Shown here piece after piece: positions 17,394-25,478 of a stretch of 64,000 nucleotides of DNA. Every line of letters starts with the position of its first letter. Position 1 is the first letter of the stretch. The translations under genes were made by a program, and so were the position numbers. This DNA is from HK1 sp965202875 (GTDB lineage Bacteria > Pseudomonadota > Gammaproteobacteria > HK1), in contig OZ241870.1 in the NCBI GenBank assembly GCA_965202875.1, positions 2,790,001-2,854,000 on the forward strand. The letters are read 5' to 3'. The notes under the pieces are model-generated. The model was given only the letters and a program-made list of their open reading frames with translations, was not told the DNA's origin and did not search any database.

Positions 17394-18275
17394 GTATGTC
17401 CAAAGTCACTTTTCCTCCGCCGTGACAGCGTAAAGAGCGAAATACACTGTAACCTTGGAGAATGGCTACCTCCCACTGCCACAGCGGTACTTTGTCAACT
17501 TCAAACCCACACACGAATTCTTGAATGATCTTGAGCAAATCGTAGTCAACATGATTGATGCCGTCGTAGAATTGCAATTCCTTTGCGCGGCTGAATACAA
17601 CTGCTGATACCGCCTCGTCCATGATTCTCGCTCGTGCGCCGTCCTGGTTTTCATCTACGTCAGGATCGCTCTTTCTTTTGCAGTTCAATAGCTTGCGTAT
17701 TACAGGAGACCATCCAAGATACACTGCGTAGGAAAAGTGAAAAATATCGTGAAATCTGTAGAAATCCAGGTGCTCGATATTATCCGTAAGGCGATCACCC
17801 AAATTCAATCCGTTGCAACGTAGCAGGACAATTTGCTTTTTACCTCGATCAATCTGACGGAACTCTACATCGAGTCTTCGAGGGAGTTGTTCTTCCTCGC
17901 TGAAGTCGTCATCGAACAGAGGAACGAAAGTGCGGCTTTCGGGCCATCTGCTACGTACTTTGCAGAGATTCCTACGTGCGGCTTCCTGCAGATCAATTTC
18001 GGTTCCGGCTCCGATGCGAAGAAGAGCATCCCATATGGCCAGAAGCTCCTTCATCACGATATTATCATCCCCACGTTGCAGGGCACTAAGAATGCTCCCC
18101 GCAGCCACACCCAGGGCGAATCCATTCTTCAAGGTGGAGTTGATGTGGCACGATCCGGATATAGCGGCTGTGTTCAAGCGGACAAGTGTGGATGGAGACA
18201 GAACACTGAAAAGGCGGACCATGTACCATAGAGTATCTCCGATCTCCTCGATCAATTTGTTTCGGTAAGCAGGAT
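17359..18275 (-). pseudogene. MazG-like pyrophosphohydrolase, 3' fragment split off by the composite transposon
   Basis: Read on the minus strand this fragment opens with DPAYRNKLIEEIGDTLWYM, the second half of a MazG domain (EELGDxLWY), and continues for about 290 residues of a C-terminal extension of unknown fold (HLDFYRFHDIFHFSYAVYLG). The missing first 55 codons are at 37401-37563. Joining the two and counting the 9-bp duplication once gives an uninterrupted 356-residue protein with GLFGETGSVLAELKKEKRE directly upstream of YRNKLIEEIGD. MazG enzymes hydrolyse nucleoside triphosphates to monophosphates. In its present state the fragment lacks its own start and is probably not expressed as a working enzyme. 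Confidence 0.9.
18267..18275. repeat. Left 9-bp target-site duplicate of the composite transposon
   Basis: aagcaggat immediately outside the left IS copy is repeated at 37401-37409 immediately outside the right IS copy. Neither inner flank carries it. This shows that the two outer ends moved as one unit. Confidence 0.9.
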
Positions 18276-19701
18276 CATAGGTAGGATCTTATAACTAATT
18301 GATTTCATGGGATTTTATGAACCGTTGAAGTCCCATCCGAAATCTCCGATCATGGAATTGCTGGATCCACATGACAGGAGAAGACTCGGATGGGACGCCG
18401 CACTGTTGCTCAATTCGCCCACCAGATCAAGCGCGTGCTGTCGCCCACGGCACTCAATGACCTCGGACGGAGGGTCGGTTTCTGCCACCGGGAACGCCTG
18501 ATTACTCCATATCGACTGGTCCTGGGCCTGCTGGCAGGCCATGCCACGGGGACGGTCGAGACATTGGCCGATATTCAACGGCAATTCAATGCGTTGTTCG
18601 GCACGACAGTCGCATACAAGCCGTTCCACAACCAGTTGGCGAAGCGTTCCTTCAAGGACTTCATGCGGGCCGTGTTGGACGTGGTCCTTCGGCAATGGGT
18701 GGTGAGCGTGCTGCAGCCGACGGCGCGGGGTCCGCTCGGTGAGTTCGGTCGGATTGTGATCCAGGACGGCTGTTCGTTCGCGGTCAAGGATGCGCTTCGT
18801 GAGCATTACCCGGGACGATTCAAGAAGCAGAACCCTGCTGCGGTGGAGCTGCACGTGACGATGAGTCTGTTGAATGAATCGGTGGAGCAGGTGACGCTGA
18901 CGGCGGACACGGCGCCGGAGCGGCCCCATCTGCCCTCGCCCGAGGCGCTGCGCGATGACCTGCGGTTGGCGGACCGTGGGTACGTTGACCTGGAGTATAT
19001 GGGTGCGGTGGACAGGGCGGGTGGGTATTTCGTGATGCGTGCGAGCGCATCGGTCAATCCGAAGGTGCAGGGTGCGTATACCTGGGAAGGGGAGGCGTTG
19101 GGGGAGTGGTCCGGGCAATTGTTGAAGCAGGGGGTTCTGTCGAAGGGCGAGACGGTCGACCTCGATGTGGTTTGGGGGAAGGGAGAGAAGGAGTTGGAGT
19201 TGAGGCTGTTGGCGCGGTGGAATCCTGACGAGGGGTGTCATACGTTGTTGGTGACGAATCTGGCGCGGAGCCGATTCAGTGCGGAGCAGGTGGGGCAGCT
19301 CTATCGGTTGCGGTGGCAGGTCGAGCTGTTGTTCAAGGAGTGGAAGTCGTATGCGAATCTTCATGCGTTCGACACGAGCAAAGCGGGGATAGCCGAGGGT
19401 CTGATATGGACGGCGATTGCGGCCTCGGTTCTGAAGCGTTACTTGGCTCAGATGACGCAGGTATTGCGAGGGGTCGAGGTCTCGACACGGAAGGTGGCGA
19501 TGTGTGCGCGTCATGGATTGGGGGAGGTGTTCCGTGCGCTTGCTTGTGGAAGGAGACGTGGCTTTCTTCCCGTGTTACGAGGCTTGGTGGATTATCTGGC
19601 GAGCAATGCGACTCGGTCCCATCCGAAACGAGACCGCAAGAAAGGACGACTCCAATTCGGATTGGAGCCGGTTTTGTGATTTCCTTAAGTACCAACCTAT
19701 G
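18276..19701 (+). mobile_element. IS4-family insertion sequence, copy 1 (left end of composite transposon)
   Basis: 1,426 bp. The left end begins cataggtaggatcttataac and the right end reads cataggttggtacttaagga on the opposite strand, giving imperfect terminal inverted repeats sharing cataggt-gg--cttaa. One transposase gene. The left flank is the MazG-like gene and the right flank an Ig-like gene fragment. Confidence 0.9.
18390..19679 (+). CDS. IS4-family transposase (copy 1)
   Basis: A 429-residue DDE transposase. VIQDGCSFAV holds the first catalytic Asp, LADRGYVDL the second, and YRLRWQVELLFKEWK fits the Y-(2)-R-(3)-E-(6)-K signature of the IS4 family, including the catalytic Glu. The ATG follows caggagaag. 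Identical in protein sequence to copy 2 and differing from copy 3 at a few residues, so transposition was recent and the gene is probably active. Confidence 0.92.
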   Translation: MGRRTVAQFAHQIKRVLSPTALNDLGRRVGFCHRERLITPYRLVLGLLAGHATGTVETLADIQRQFNALFGTTVAYKPFHNQLAKRSFKDFMRAVLDVVLRQWVVSVLQPTARGPLGEFGRIVIQDGCSFAVKDALREHYPGRFKKQNPAAVELHVTMSLLNESVEQVTLTADTAPERPHLPSPEALRDDLRLADRGYVDLEYMGAVDRAGGYFVMRASASVNPKVQGAYTWEGEALGEWSGQLLKQGVLSKGETVDLDVVWGKGEKELELRLLARWNPDEGCHTLLVTNLARSRFSAEQVGQLYRLRWQVELLFKEWKSYANLHAFDTSKAGIAEGLIWTAIAASVLKRYLAQMTQVLRGVEVSTRKVAMCARHGLGEVFRALACGRRRGFLPVLRGLVDYLASNATRSHPKRDRKKGRLQFGLEPVL

Positions 19702-20194
19702 AGGGGTCCAAATTTCGGGATCGGTACTGACCGCCACCGGCCCGGCTGGCCTAGCCCCCGGCCCGGTATCCGTTAGCGTGACCGCGACCGATCCCGCTGG
19801 CCTATTCGTGTTGCAAGTGTTGAGCATTACGATACAGCCGGCGGACAATGCCAATCCCGGCTCGGCTGACGATCCGAATCGTTGTGTTACTGGTAGGGTA
19901 GTATATCATTCAGATTCAGTCTGCGTGTCCGAAGCCGTAGGGAAACCAGGACACGCGGAGTACTATCTTGAAGTTACAAATTCATGCTCGGTCCCCGTGA
20001 AAGTTCGAGGGGAGTATAATGGCACGAGGGGTTGGAGTACAGCTCCTTTTTTTGCATCACCACTCAACGCGGGACAAACCACCGAATCACTCGTAACCGA
20101 GTGCCTGACAAGCCAACCAGCCGCCCGGATTTGTGTCGATCACCCGGACGAGTTCCGATGCCTCAGAGACGGTGCGCCGTGGGAAAACCTGTAA
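19702..20194 (+). pseudogene. C-terminal remnant of an Ig/cadherin-like surface protein
   Basis: The frame is open right from the IS junction and reads SVLTATGPAGLAPGPVSVSV then TATDPAGL, typical of extracellular Ig-like or cadherin-like repeats, followed by about 120 residues with four cysteines (CVTGRVVYHSDSVC, CVDHPDEFRC). No start codon fits before 19778. The gene was cut by the IS copy 1 end; its 5' part is not in the window. Confidence 0.55.
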
Positions 20195-20195
20195 C

Positions 20196-20717
20196 TCACC
20201 CCTCCCCCCGTAGTCTGCTCGCGGGGATTCGGACGGGCGCCCCGCGAGTGCATCCGGCTGAAAGGTAGCCGCACGTCGCCGCACGGCTCGCTACCGGGAA
20301 GATACCGCGCCCGCGTTGCCGCCTGTACGCCGTCCTACGGCCCGGACCGCTCCGGACGGCCACCATGCCGCCCGAACCCCGAACGCCGCCCCACGTGCGC
20401 ACGGTACGAAGCGCCGCCGCGAAGCACCCGCCATCGTCGCCGATCGTGCGATGCTGCTTGACCCCGCCCCGCGCGAACAGGGTATAGGCCGACCACCGGG
20501 CACAAGGCGGATGCGCCACCACCGGCCACGGCCCCGAGTACCGCCGCGCATCCCGCGCCATCGGCCAAGCGTCCACGTCCGCGCGCCCCGAGTACGGACC
20601 GCGAGGATGGACGAACAAGGCCCCGACACGCTGAACCGGCGCCCCGGCCACCACCGCCGCCGCCACCGCCGCCGCGCCCAGGCTCAGCCGGTACGTTCGC
20701 CCGTCCGTCGCCTGCAC
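20196..20717 (-). pseudogene. Truncated phage-type protein reading into an intergenic repeat
   Basis: The first 115 residues contain VDAWPMARDARRYSGPWPVV then AHPPCARW and DDGGCFAAALRTVRTWGG, which resembles a conserved phage-encoded family (aspartate/cysteine-rich, usually continuing GGVLEHPA). Here the frame after TWGG enters the repeated intergenic sequence (ccgaaccccgaacgccgccc), so the C-terminus is lost. The frame extends upstream of 20717 without a clear start. Probably a decayed phage gene carried in the transposon. Confidence 0.4.
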
Positions 20718-20822
20718 CTCGAAGACACGCTCCTCCCGGTCCCGCCCGCGGTAGACGAGCGCCCGATCCGGATCGCAGTGAACCCGAAGGCGCCGCCCCG
20801 CCCGTGCCGTGCGAAGTCAGGA

Positions 20823-21008
20823 TCACGACGCCCCTCCTCCGGCCCGACCAGCCTCCGGTAATGCCGGGATTGCGCGCCCGCGAGCCCCGTCGTCTTCAAG
20901 CAGCTTGTCACGCCGCGCGCGCCAGGCCGGCATCACCGGACGGGCGCCCGTGGCCGCGGCCGCTCCTCCGGCCAGCCCGCGAGTTCGCGCCGGCGCCGAT
21001 CCCACCAC
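20823..21008 (-). CDS. Possible small cargo protein
   Basis: A 61-residue frame; the last 36 residues (MPAWRARRDKLLEDDG) look like a helical, charged small protein. It overlaps the next ORF upstream in another frame by 76 bp. Base composition is coding-like but no family is recognised. Confidence 0.25.
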   Translation of the reverse strand: MVGSAPARTRGLAGGAAAATGARPVMPAWRARRDKLLEDDGARGRAIPALPEAGRAGGGAS

Positions 21009-21160
21009 CGCCAGCCGTGCCCGCCCGCGGTCCGCTCCCGCGCCGCTTGCCGGCTCGCCTCGCGCCAGATCTCCGAATCGGACGGGAACGCCGGAACCGG
21101 AGTCGATTCCGCCCCCGCCTCCGCCCTCGAACCCCCTTGCTCCATAGGCTGAACGTCCAT
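20933..21160 (-). CDS. Possible small cargo protein (DSEIWREASRQAARERT)
   Basis: A 75-residue frame whose middle part (SDSEIWREASRQAARERTAG, then WRWWDRRRRELAGWPEE) has the composition of a real soluble protein. It lies downstream of the ribbon-helix-helix gene on the same strand, 13 bp after its stop, and could be cotranscribed. No family recognised. Confidence 0.35.
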   Translation of the reverse strand: MDVQPMEQGGSRAEAGAESTPVPAFPSDSEIWREASRQAARERTAGGHGWRWWDRRRRELAGWPEERPRPRAPVR

Positions 21161-21172
21161 CGCCGCCCGCCC

Positions 21173-21379
21173 CTATTCCGCCCGCCGAGCGCCCCGCGCC
21201 GCCGTTTGCTTGCGGATGGCGTCGACCGCCCGATCGAGCCCGACGTCGATCGCCCGCCGAAGGATCACGGATTCCGCGACCCCATAGCGGTTTGAAGCCT
21301 CGCGAATACGGTTCGCCGTGCCGGATTCGAGTCCGATGTTGAACCGATGCACGTAGCGGGATTCACGCCTCTTTGCCAT
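21173..21379 (-). CDS. Ribbon-helix-helix (CopG/Arc-like) DNA-binding protein
   Basis: A 68-residue protein, MAKRRESRYVHRFNIGLESG, with a beta strand (YVHRFNIGL) and two helices (ANRIREASNRYGV, ESVILRRAIDVGLDRAV), as in CopG/Arc repressors. ATG at 21379 is preferred because gaggg lies a few bases upstream. It is divergent to the recombinase gene, and a perfect 10-bp-arm inverted repeat lies between them, so it probably represses that promoter and its own. Confidence 0.65.
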   Translation of the reverse strand: MAKRRESRYVHRFNIGLESGTANRIREASNRYGVAESVILRRAIDVGLDRAVDAIRKQTAARGARRAE

Positions 21380-21430
21380 CGTCCGACCCTCCTCGAAACC
21401 CCCTCCGAGTGTACCACGGACCGGCATAGA

Positions 21431-21455
21431 TTTTCTATCATCATGTGATAGAAAA
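21431..21455. promoter_or_regulatory. Operator: inverted repeat TTTTCTATCA-n5-TGATAGAAAA
   Basis: Perfect 10-bp arms with a 5-bp spacer in the divergent region between the RHH gene and the recombinase. It lies just upstream of the recombinase -35 box, where a ribbon-helix-helix dimer pair would block transcription. Confidence 0.7.
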
Positions 21456-21460
21456 AATGC

Positions 21461-21490
21461 TTGACATCATCGGGAAAGATGAATCATAAT
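21461..21490 (+). promoter_or_regulatory. Sigma-70-type promoter for the recombinase
   Basis: TTGACA at 21461-21466 and CATAAT at 21485-21490 with an 18-bp spacer. The -10 box overlaps the start of the open recombinase frame, so the first codons of that frame may not be in the mRNA. Confidence 0.6.
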
Positions 21491-22430
21491 CACCCTTGCC
21501 CTCACCGGCACCGGCACCACGCCGACCCGGATTGAACGACTCGCCGCCGCACTCGCCCCCGCAACGCGCGAGTCCTACCGGAACGGTTGGCGCAAATGGG
21601 AAGCCTTCGCCCGCACAATCGGCGCCACCACGCTTCCCGCCGACCCGGAAGCGCTCGCCGCCTTCGTCGAGTCCATCGCCGCAGCCGGCGCCAAGCCCGC
21701 GACCATCCGCGCCGCACTCGCCGCCGTCAGCGCCGCCCACAGGCTCGCCGGCGCCTCGTCGAACCCCACGGTAGCCGTCGACGTGCGCGCCGCGGTCAAG
21801 CGCGCCGTGCGCGACTACCGCGACGCCGGCGGGACCGTCCACCAATCGACGGGTATCACCGCCGCCGCCGTGGCCCGCATCGAAGCCACCGCATACCGGC
21901 CCCGGCCCCGCGGTAACGGGATGGAATCGCCGGCCGTCGCGACGGCGCGCGCCGACCTCGAGATCGCCCTCATCCGCACGATGCGCGATTGCTTGGCGCG
22001 AGTCTCCGAAGCAGCTTCGTTCACGTGGCAGCAGATCGAGCGCCGCCCGGACGGATCGGCCACGATCACCTTTCGGCGCCCGAAGACGGACGCCGACACC
22101 ACGGCATACCTCGCACCGGCCACCGTCGCCGCACTCGACAGGATTCGCCGCGGCGCCGACGACACCGCACGAGTGTTCGGATCGAGCCGAAGCCGCATCA
22201 AGGCACGCATCCGCGCCGCCGCGAAGGCCGCCGGCTTGGAAGGAGTGTCAAGCCACGGATGCCGGATCGGGATGGCGCAGGACCTCGCCCGCGCGAAGGG
22301 TATCGAGATGCCCGCCATCATGCAGGCTGGAGGCTGGAGATCGGAGACGACGGTAGCCCGGTACACCGCCCGCGAGTCCGCCGCCCGTGGCGCCGTGGCC
22401 CGTTTCTACGAGCAGGAAGGCACCGAGTAG
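21483..22430 (+). CDS. Tyrosine recombinase (phage integrase family), start uncertain
   Basis: The frame is open from 21483 and its whole length looks coding. The N-terminal SAM-like core-binding domain reads ATRESYRNGWRKWEAFART and IRAALAAVSAAHRLAG. The catalytic domain holds Arg in DCLARVSEAASFTWQQI, the H-x-x-R box SSHGCRIGMAQDL, then GGWRSETTVARYTAR with the nucleophilic Tyr. There is no ATG or in-frame GTG until 21783, which would remove the N-terminal domain, and the promoter overlaps the frame start. Translation may use a rare start or begin at a short overlapping ORF (ATG 21479) with a frameshift. It could mobilise cargo segments; no att site was identified. Confidence 0.7.
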   Translation: MIITLALTGTGTTPTRIERLAAALAPATRESYRNGWRKWEAFARTIGATTLPADPEALAAFVESIAAAGAKPATIRAALAAVSAAHRLAGASSNPTVAVDVRAAVKRAVRDYRDAGGTVHQSTGITAAAVARIEATAYRPRPRGNGMESPAVATARADLEIALIRTMRDCLARVSEAASFTWQQIERRPDGSATITFRRPKTDADTTAYLAPATVAALDRIRRGADDTARVFGSSRSRIKARIRAAAKAAGLEGVSSHGCRIGMAQDLARAKGIEMPAIMQAGGWRSETTVARYTARESAARGAVARFYEQEGTE

Positions 22431-23008
22431 CGACCGCCGCTCGGCTCGCTACCGGGCAGTTACCGCACTTGCGCAACGCCGATAACGCGCCGATAGCGGC
22501 TCCCGGCCGCCGGACCAGGGTTCAGCCTGCCCTATCGACTCGGTAACGCCCGGCGCCAGGCACGGAGTCACCCGGCCACGTCGCCGGCGGGACGGGTAGG
22601 CGGGACAGGGTTCGACTCGGGACGCCAGGCCATCCACGAAACCGGAAATACGTTTCCGGTTTCTCCCGACCAGCCACAGCAATCTCGCAGATACCGGCCC
22701 GGCCACGTCGCCGGCGCGAAGGGTAGCCCCGGCAGGGTTCGATTCGGGGAATACTGGCCGCCGCGGTTTCGCGACCCCGAAACGGGTTCCGCGCATTCCC
22801 CGCCCCGGACTCCGCAATCTCGGCGATTACGGCACATCGCTACCCCGCCATCCGCTTCATCATGAACATCGGCAGCTTCGCCGATCCCGCTGATTCCGCT
22901 GATTCATTCTTGGCGCTACTTGTCCGGCATCGTCGTGACGCTCCGACCCTGGATCTTCCCGTCGCGTGCATCGACATCGACGCGCGTTTCCACTTCGATA
23001 CGCTTTCC
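22431..23008. other. Intergenic region built of the cargo's repeated modules
   Basis: No gene seen. It contains two consecutive versions of the repeat found between most cargo genes: cagggttcgactcggg, then the hairpin ccggaaatacgtttccgg (22639-22656), then ctcccgaccagcc and a cggccacgtcgccggcg box. Similar modules occur at 24.5, 28.1-28.7, 30.1-30.2, 30.9-31.1, 32.6-32.8 and 35.9 kb. Confidence 0.7.
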
Positions 23009-24403
23009 CTACCGAGGTAACACCGTGTACTCGACAGAGCACTCCCACATATCCCGGTTAAACGTACCAAAGAAACCTCTCATACGCTGAGAACCCTCGA
23101 CACAGAAACAAAACTCGTAGGGATACCCCCCCTTGCCCCTCACCCGCCGCTTCGCGTCCTCACAGGCATCCTTCTGCCCATATCTATCATGATAGTACTG
23201 ATAGTGAGGAACGGGCTTCTCTGGATTGCTCTCCCCCCACATCTTCCCATCGACCGGCATTCCCCTTTCCTTCATCGGCCAACGTTTCGGATAATAATAC
23301 TCGCCGCCCGAACGGCGCCCATCGTTCCACGCCCCTTTGTAGTAACTCCAATCACTAATATGTTCACCTTCGAACACCATCGACCGCGCCGGCTTCCTCA
23401 GGACGCCTTGACCGTGACGCTTCCCATCGCGCCACTCGCCTTCGTAGCGAACATTATTCGGCCACGTTTGGGCGCCTTGACCGTGACGCTTCCCATCGCG
23501 CCATGCCCCTTCGTAGCGCCTCCCGTCCGCCCACGTATAGACGCCTTGACCGTTCCGCTTCCCATCGCGCCATGCCCCTTCGTAGCGCCTCCCGTCCGCC
23601 CACGTTTGGACGCCTTGACCGTTCCGCTTCCCATCGCGCCATGCCCCTTCGTAGCGATGCCCGGCCGGCCACGTATAGACGCCTTGACCGCGGAACTTCC
23701 CATCGCGCCATGCCCCTTCGTAGCGCCTCCCGTCCGCCCACGTTTGGACGCCTTGACCGTTCCGCTTCCCATCGCGCCATGCCCCTTCGTAGCGATGCCC
23801 GGCCGGCCACGTATAGACGCCTTGACCGCGGAACTTCCCATCGCGGAACTCGCCCTCGTAGCGCCTCCCGTCCGGCATCGTCAGGACGCCTTGACCGTTC
23901 CGCTTCCCATCGCGCCATGCCCCTTCGTAGCGCCTCCCGTCCGCCCACGTTTGGACGCCTTGACCGTTCCGCTTCCCATCGCGCCATGCCCCTTCGTAGC
24001 GATGCCCGGCCGGCCACGTATAGACGCCTTGACCGCGGAACTTCCCATCGCGGAACTCGCCCTCGTAGCGCCTCCCGTCCGGCATCGTCAGGACGCCTTG
24101 ACCGTTCCGCTTCCCATCGCGCCATGCCCCTTCGTAACGCCTCCCGTCCGCCCACGTATAGACGCCTTGACCGTTCCGCTTCCCATCGCGGAACTCGCCC
24201 TCGAAGCGGTTCCCGTTCGCCATCGTCTCGACGCCTTGACCGTGCGGCACATCACCCGCTCGACACTCACCCTCGTAGCGCGCCCCGTACGGCATCGTCA
24301 CGACGCATCCCGCGATATAGCCATCTACGACCGGCATCGCCATAGCGCCTCCCGACAACGACAACGCGCCGGCGAACACCAAACGCCGAATGCTCCTGTT
24401 CAT
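23009..24403 (-). CDS. Exported MORN-repeat protein
   Basis: A 464-residue protein with a signal peptide (MNRSIRRLVFAGALSLSGGA then MA) followed by about 14 MORN repeats of 23 residues of the form GRRYEGAWRDGKRNGQGV, and a C-terminal domain of about 110 residues with several cysteines (DACEDAKRRVRGKGG, YEFCFCVEGSQRM). MORN repeats form extended beta structures that bind proteins or lipids. ATG at 24403 gives the best signal peptide. The repeats alternate TWADG, TMPDG and TWPAG versions, showing block duplication. Single-gene unit in the cargo. Confidence 0.75.
   Translation of the reverse strand: MNRSIRRLVFAGALSLSGGAMAMPVVDGYIAGCVVTMPYGARYEGECRAGDVPHGQGVETMANGNRFEGEFRDGKRNGQGVYTWADGRRYEGAWRDGKRNGQGVLTMPDGRRYEGEFRDGKFRGQGVYTWPAGHRYEGAWRDGKRNGQGVQTWADGRRYEGAWRDGKRNGQGVLTMPDGRRYEGEFRDGKFRGQGVYTWPAGHRYEGAWRDGKRNGQGVQTWADGRRYEGAWRDGKFRGQGVYTWPAGHRYEGAWRDGKRNGQGVQTWADGRRYEGAWRDGKRNGQGVYTWADGRRYEGAWRDGKRHGQGAQTWPNNVRYEGEWRDGKRHGQGVLRKPARSMVFEGEHISDWSYYKGAWNDGRRSGGEYYYPKRWPMKERGMPVDGKMWGESNPEKPVPHYQYYHDRYGQKDACEDAKRRVRGKGGYPYEFCFCVEGSQRMRGFFGTFNRDMWECSVEYTVLPR
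23400..24240. repeat. 69-bp tandem repeats encoding MORN units
   Basis: About 12 near-identical units with a period of 69 bp. Three unit types recur in the same order (one ending cgtttggacg, one cgtatagacg, one cgtcaggacg), which shows higher-order duplication of multi-unit blocks. Because of this structure the opposite strand also has long open frames that are not genes. Confidence 0.9.
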
Positions 24404-24574
24404 GTCTGGCTCCTTAGCAAGGCTATCCCGGAGCATCCGCTAACCACACCACCGCGCTACTCGCCCTCGTAGCGCTCGGCGCCACCAGGCACGGAGTCAC
24501 CCGGCCACCCACGAAACCGGAAACGTATTCCGCTTTAAGACGGCACGGAAGGCGATGCGGCCGGGATGGCGATG

Positions 24575-25048
24575 TCAAAGGCAATCTCCCACCGGCATGT
24601 CCCCGTTGGACGCACGGGCAACGCGGAACCCGCGGAAGTTGTACCGGCCGTAACGTTTGCCACTGTAGCGCTTAGCGGCGCGGATGCTCACGGGGACATC
24701 CGCCCAGGAGCCGCCGCGAACAACCCGCGACCTGCAAGCCCCCATCGTCATACCCAGATAGCCCTTCCATGCGCTCCCGTCACTTGGCGCTCTCTGTCGG
24801 TCGAAACCGGGCGTCTCGCGCTGGTAGCCTCCGAAATAGCAGTCCTCCACCCACTCCGATACGTTCCCGTGTACGTCGTGCAGCCCGAACGGGTTCGCCG
24901 AGAACGACCCCACCGGTTCCGGGAATCGCAAATCCCACCGGCGCCCGCAGCCAGCGCAGTTCGCACGGTTTCGGCCGATGTCGTCCCCCCACCAATACGC
25001 CGTCGTCGTCCCCGCACGCGCCACATATTCCCACTCCGCTTCACTCAA
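24575..25048 (-). pseudogene. 3' part of a DUF4189/FGE-like fusion gene, split by an insertion
   Basis: It encodes the C-terminal half of a formylglycine-generating-enzyme/sulfatase-modifying-like domain: SEAEWEYVARAGTTTAYWWG, GNVSEWVEDCY, then VRGGSWADVPVSIRAAKRYS and FRGFRVA. It begins abruptly at the 4-bp duplication next to the inverted-repeat element at 25049. Removing 25049-27316 and one TTGA joins it in frame to the 5' part at 27317-28013. It is nearly identical to the corresponding part of the gene at 33341-34318, but its last 15 residues differ. Confidence 0.85.
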
Positions 25049-25435
25049 CCCGTCAGTTGCACAAGGTGTCGGCCCATACGCACGTTCACTGCGCAAAATA
25101 CGGGGTTTTCCGGCCGAAACAGGGTGTGGCTCAAATTCACTGCCAGTGAGGATAAGCCACACGCGCTAACGGCCGTCTTCAGACCGTCATTCCCGCGAAA
25201 GCGGGAATCCATTTCAATCACGCAAGTCTCTGGATTCCCGCTTTCGCGGGAATGACGGATTTTCTCGGAGCCCACTCCTGGTCTGATCGGGGAGATAGCG
25301 AATCCTTCGATTTAGTAGTAGAGTCGACGACTGGCGCGGTGGCGTTAGGTCGGTGGGGGTAGCCGTTTCCCGGCGGCTTTCGCAGTACCGGTGCCTCGCT
25401 CCACGCCATAGCTCCGTTTCCAGTCGCCGCTCATC

Positions 25436-25468
25436 GAACCGGACGTGCGGTTCTCCCGCATCCGGCTC
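25436..25468 (-). ncRNA. Group II intron domain V
   Basis: On the minus strand it reads gagccggatgcgggag then aaccgcacgtccggttc, the conserved 33-34 nt catalytic hairpin of bacterial group II introns, placed just downstream of the maturase gene as expected. Confidence 0.85.
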
Positions 25469-25478
25469 TCGGACGAGA

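Noticed and set aside
22600..22640. tRNA-like or attB fragments (ggttcgactcggg resembles a T-arm)
   Set aside because: No acceptor, D or anticodon arm can be folded around any copy; the word recurs as part of the intergenic module.
23189..24472. Long plus-strand ORFs opposite the MORN gene (also 28939-30060 and 35024-35992)
   Set aside because: They are by-products of the 69-bp repeats in G/C-rich coding sequence; no start signals, and the minus-strand frames have signal peptides and known repeats.
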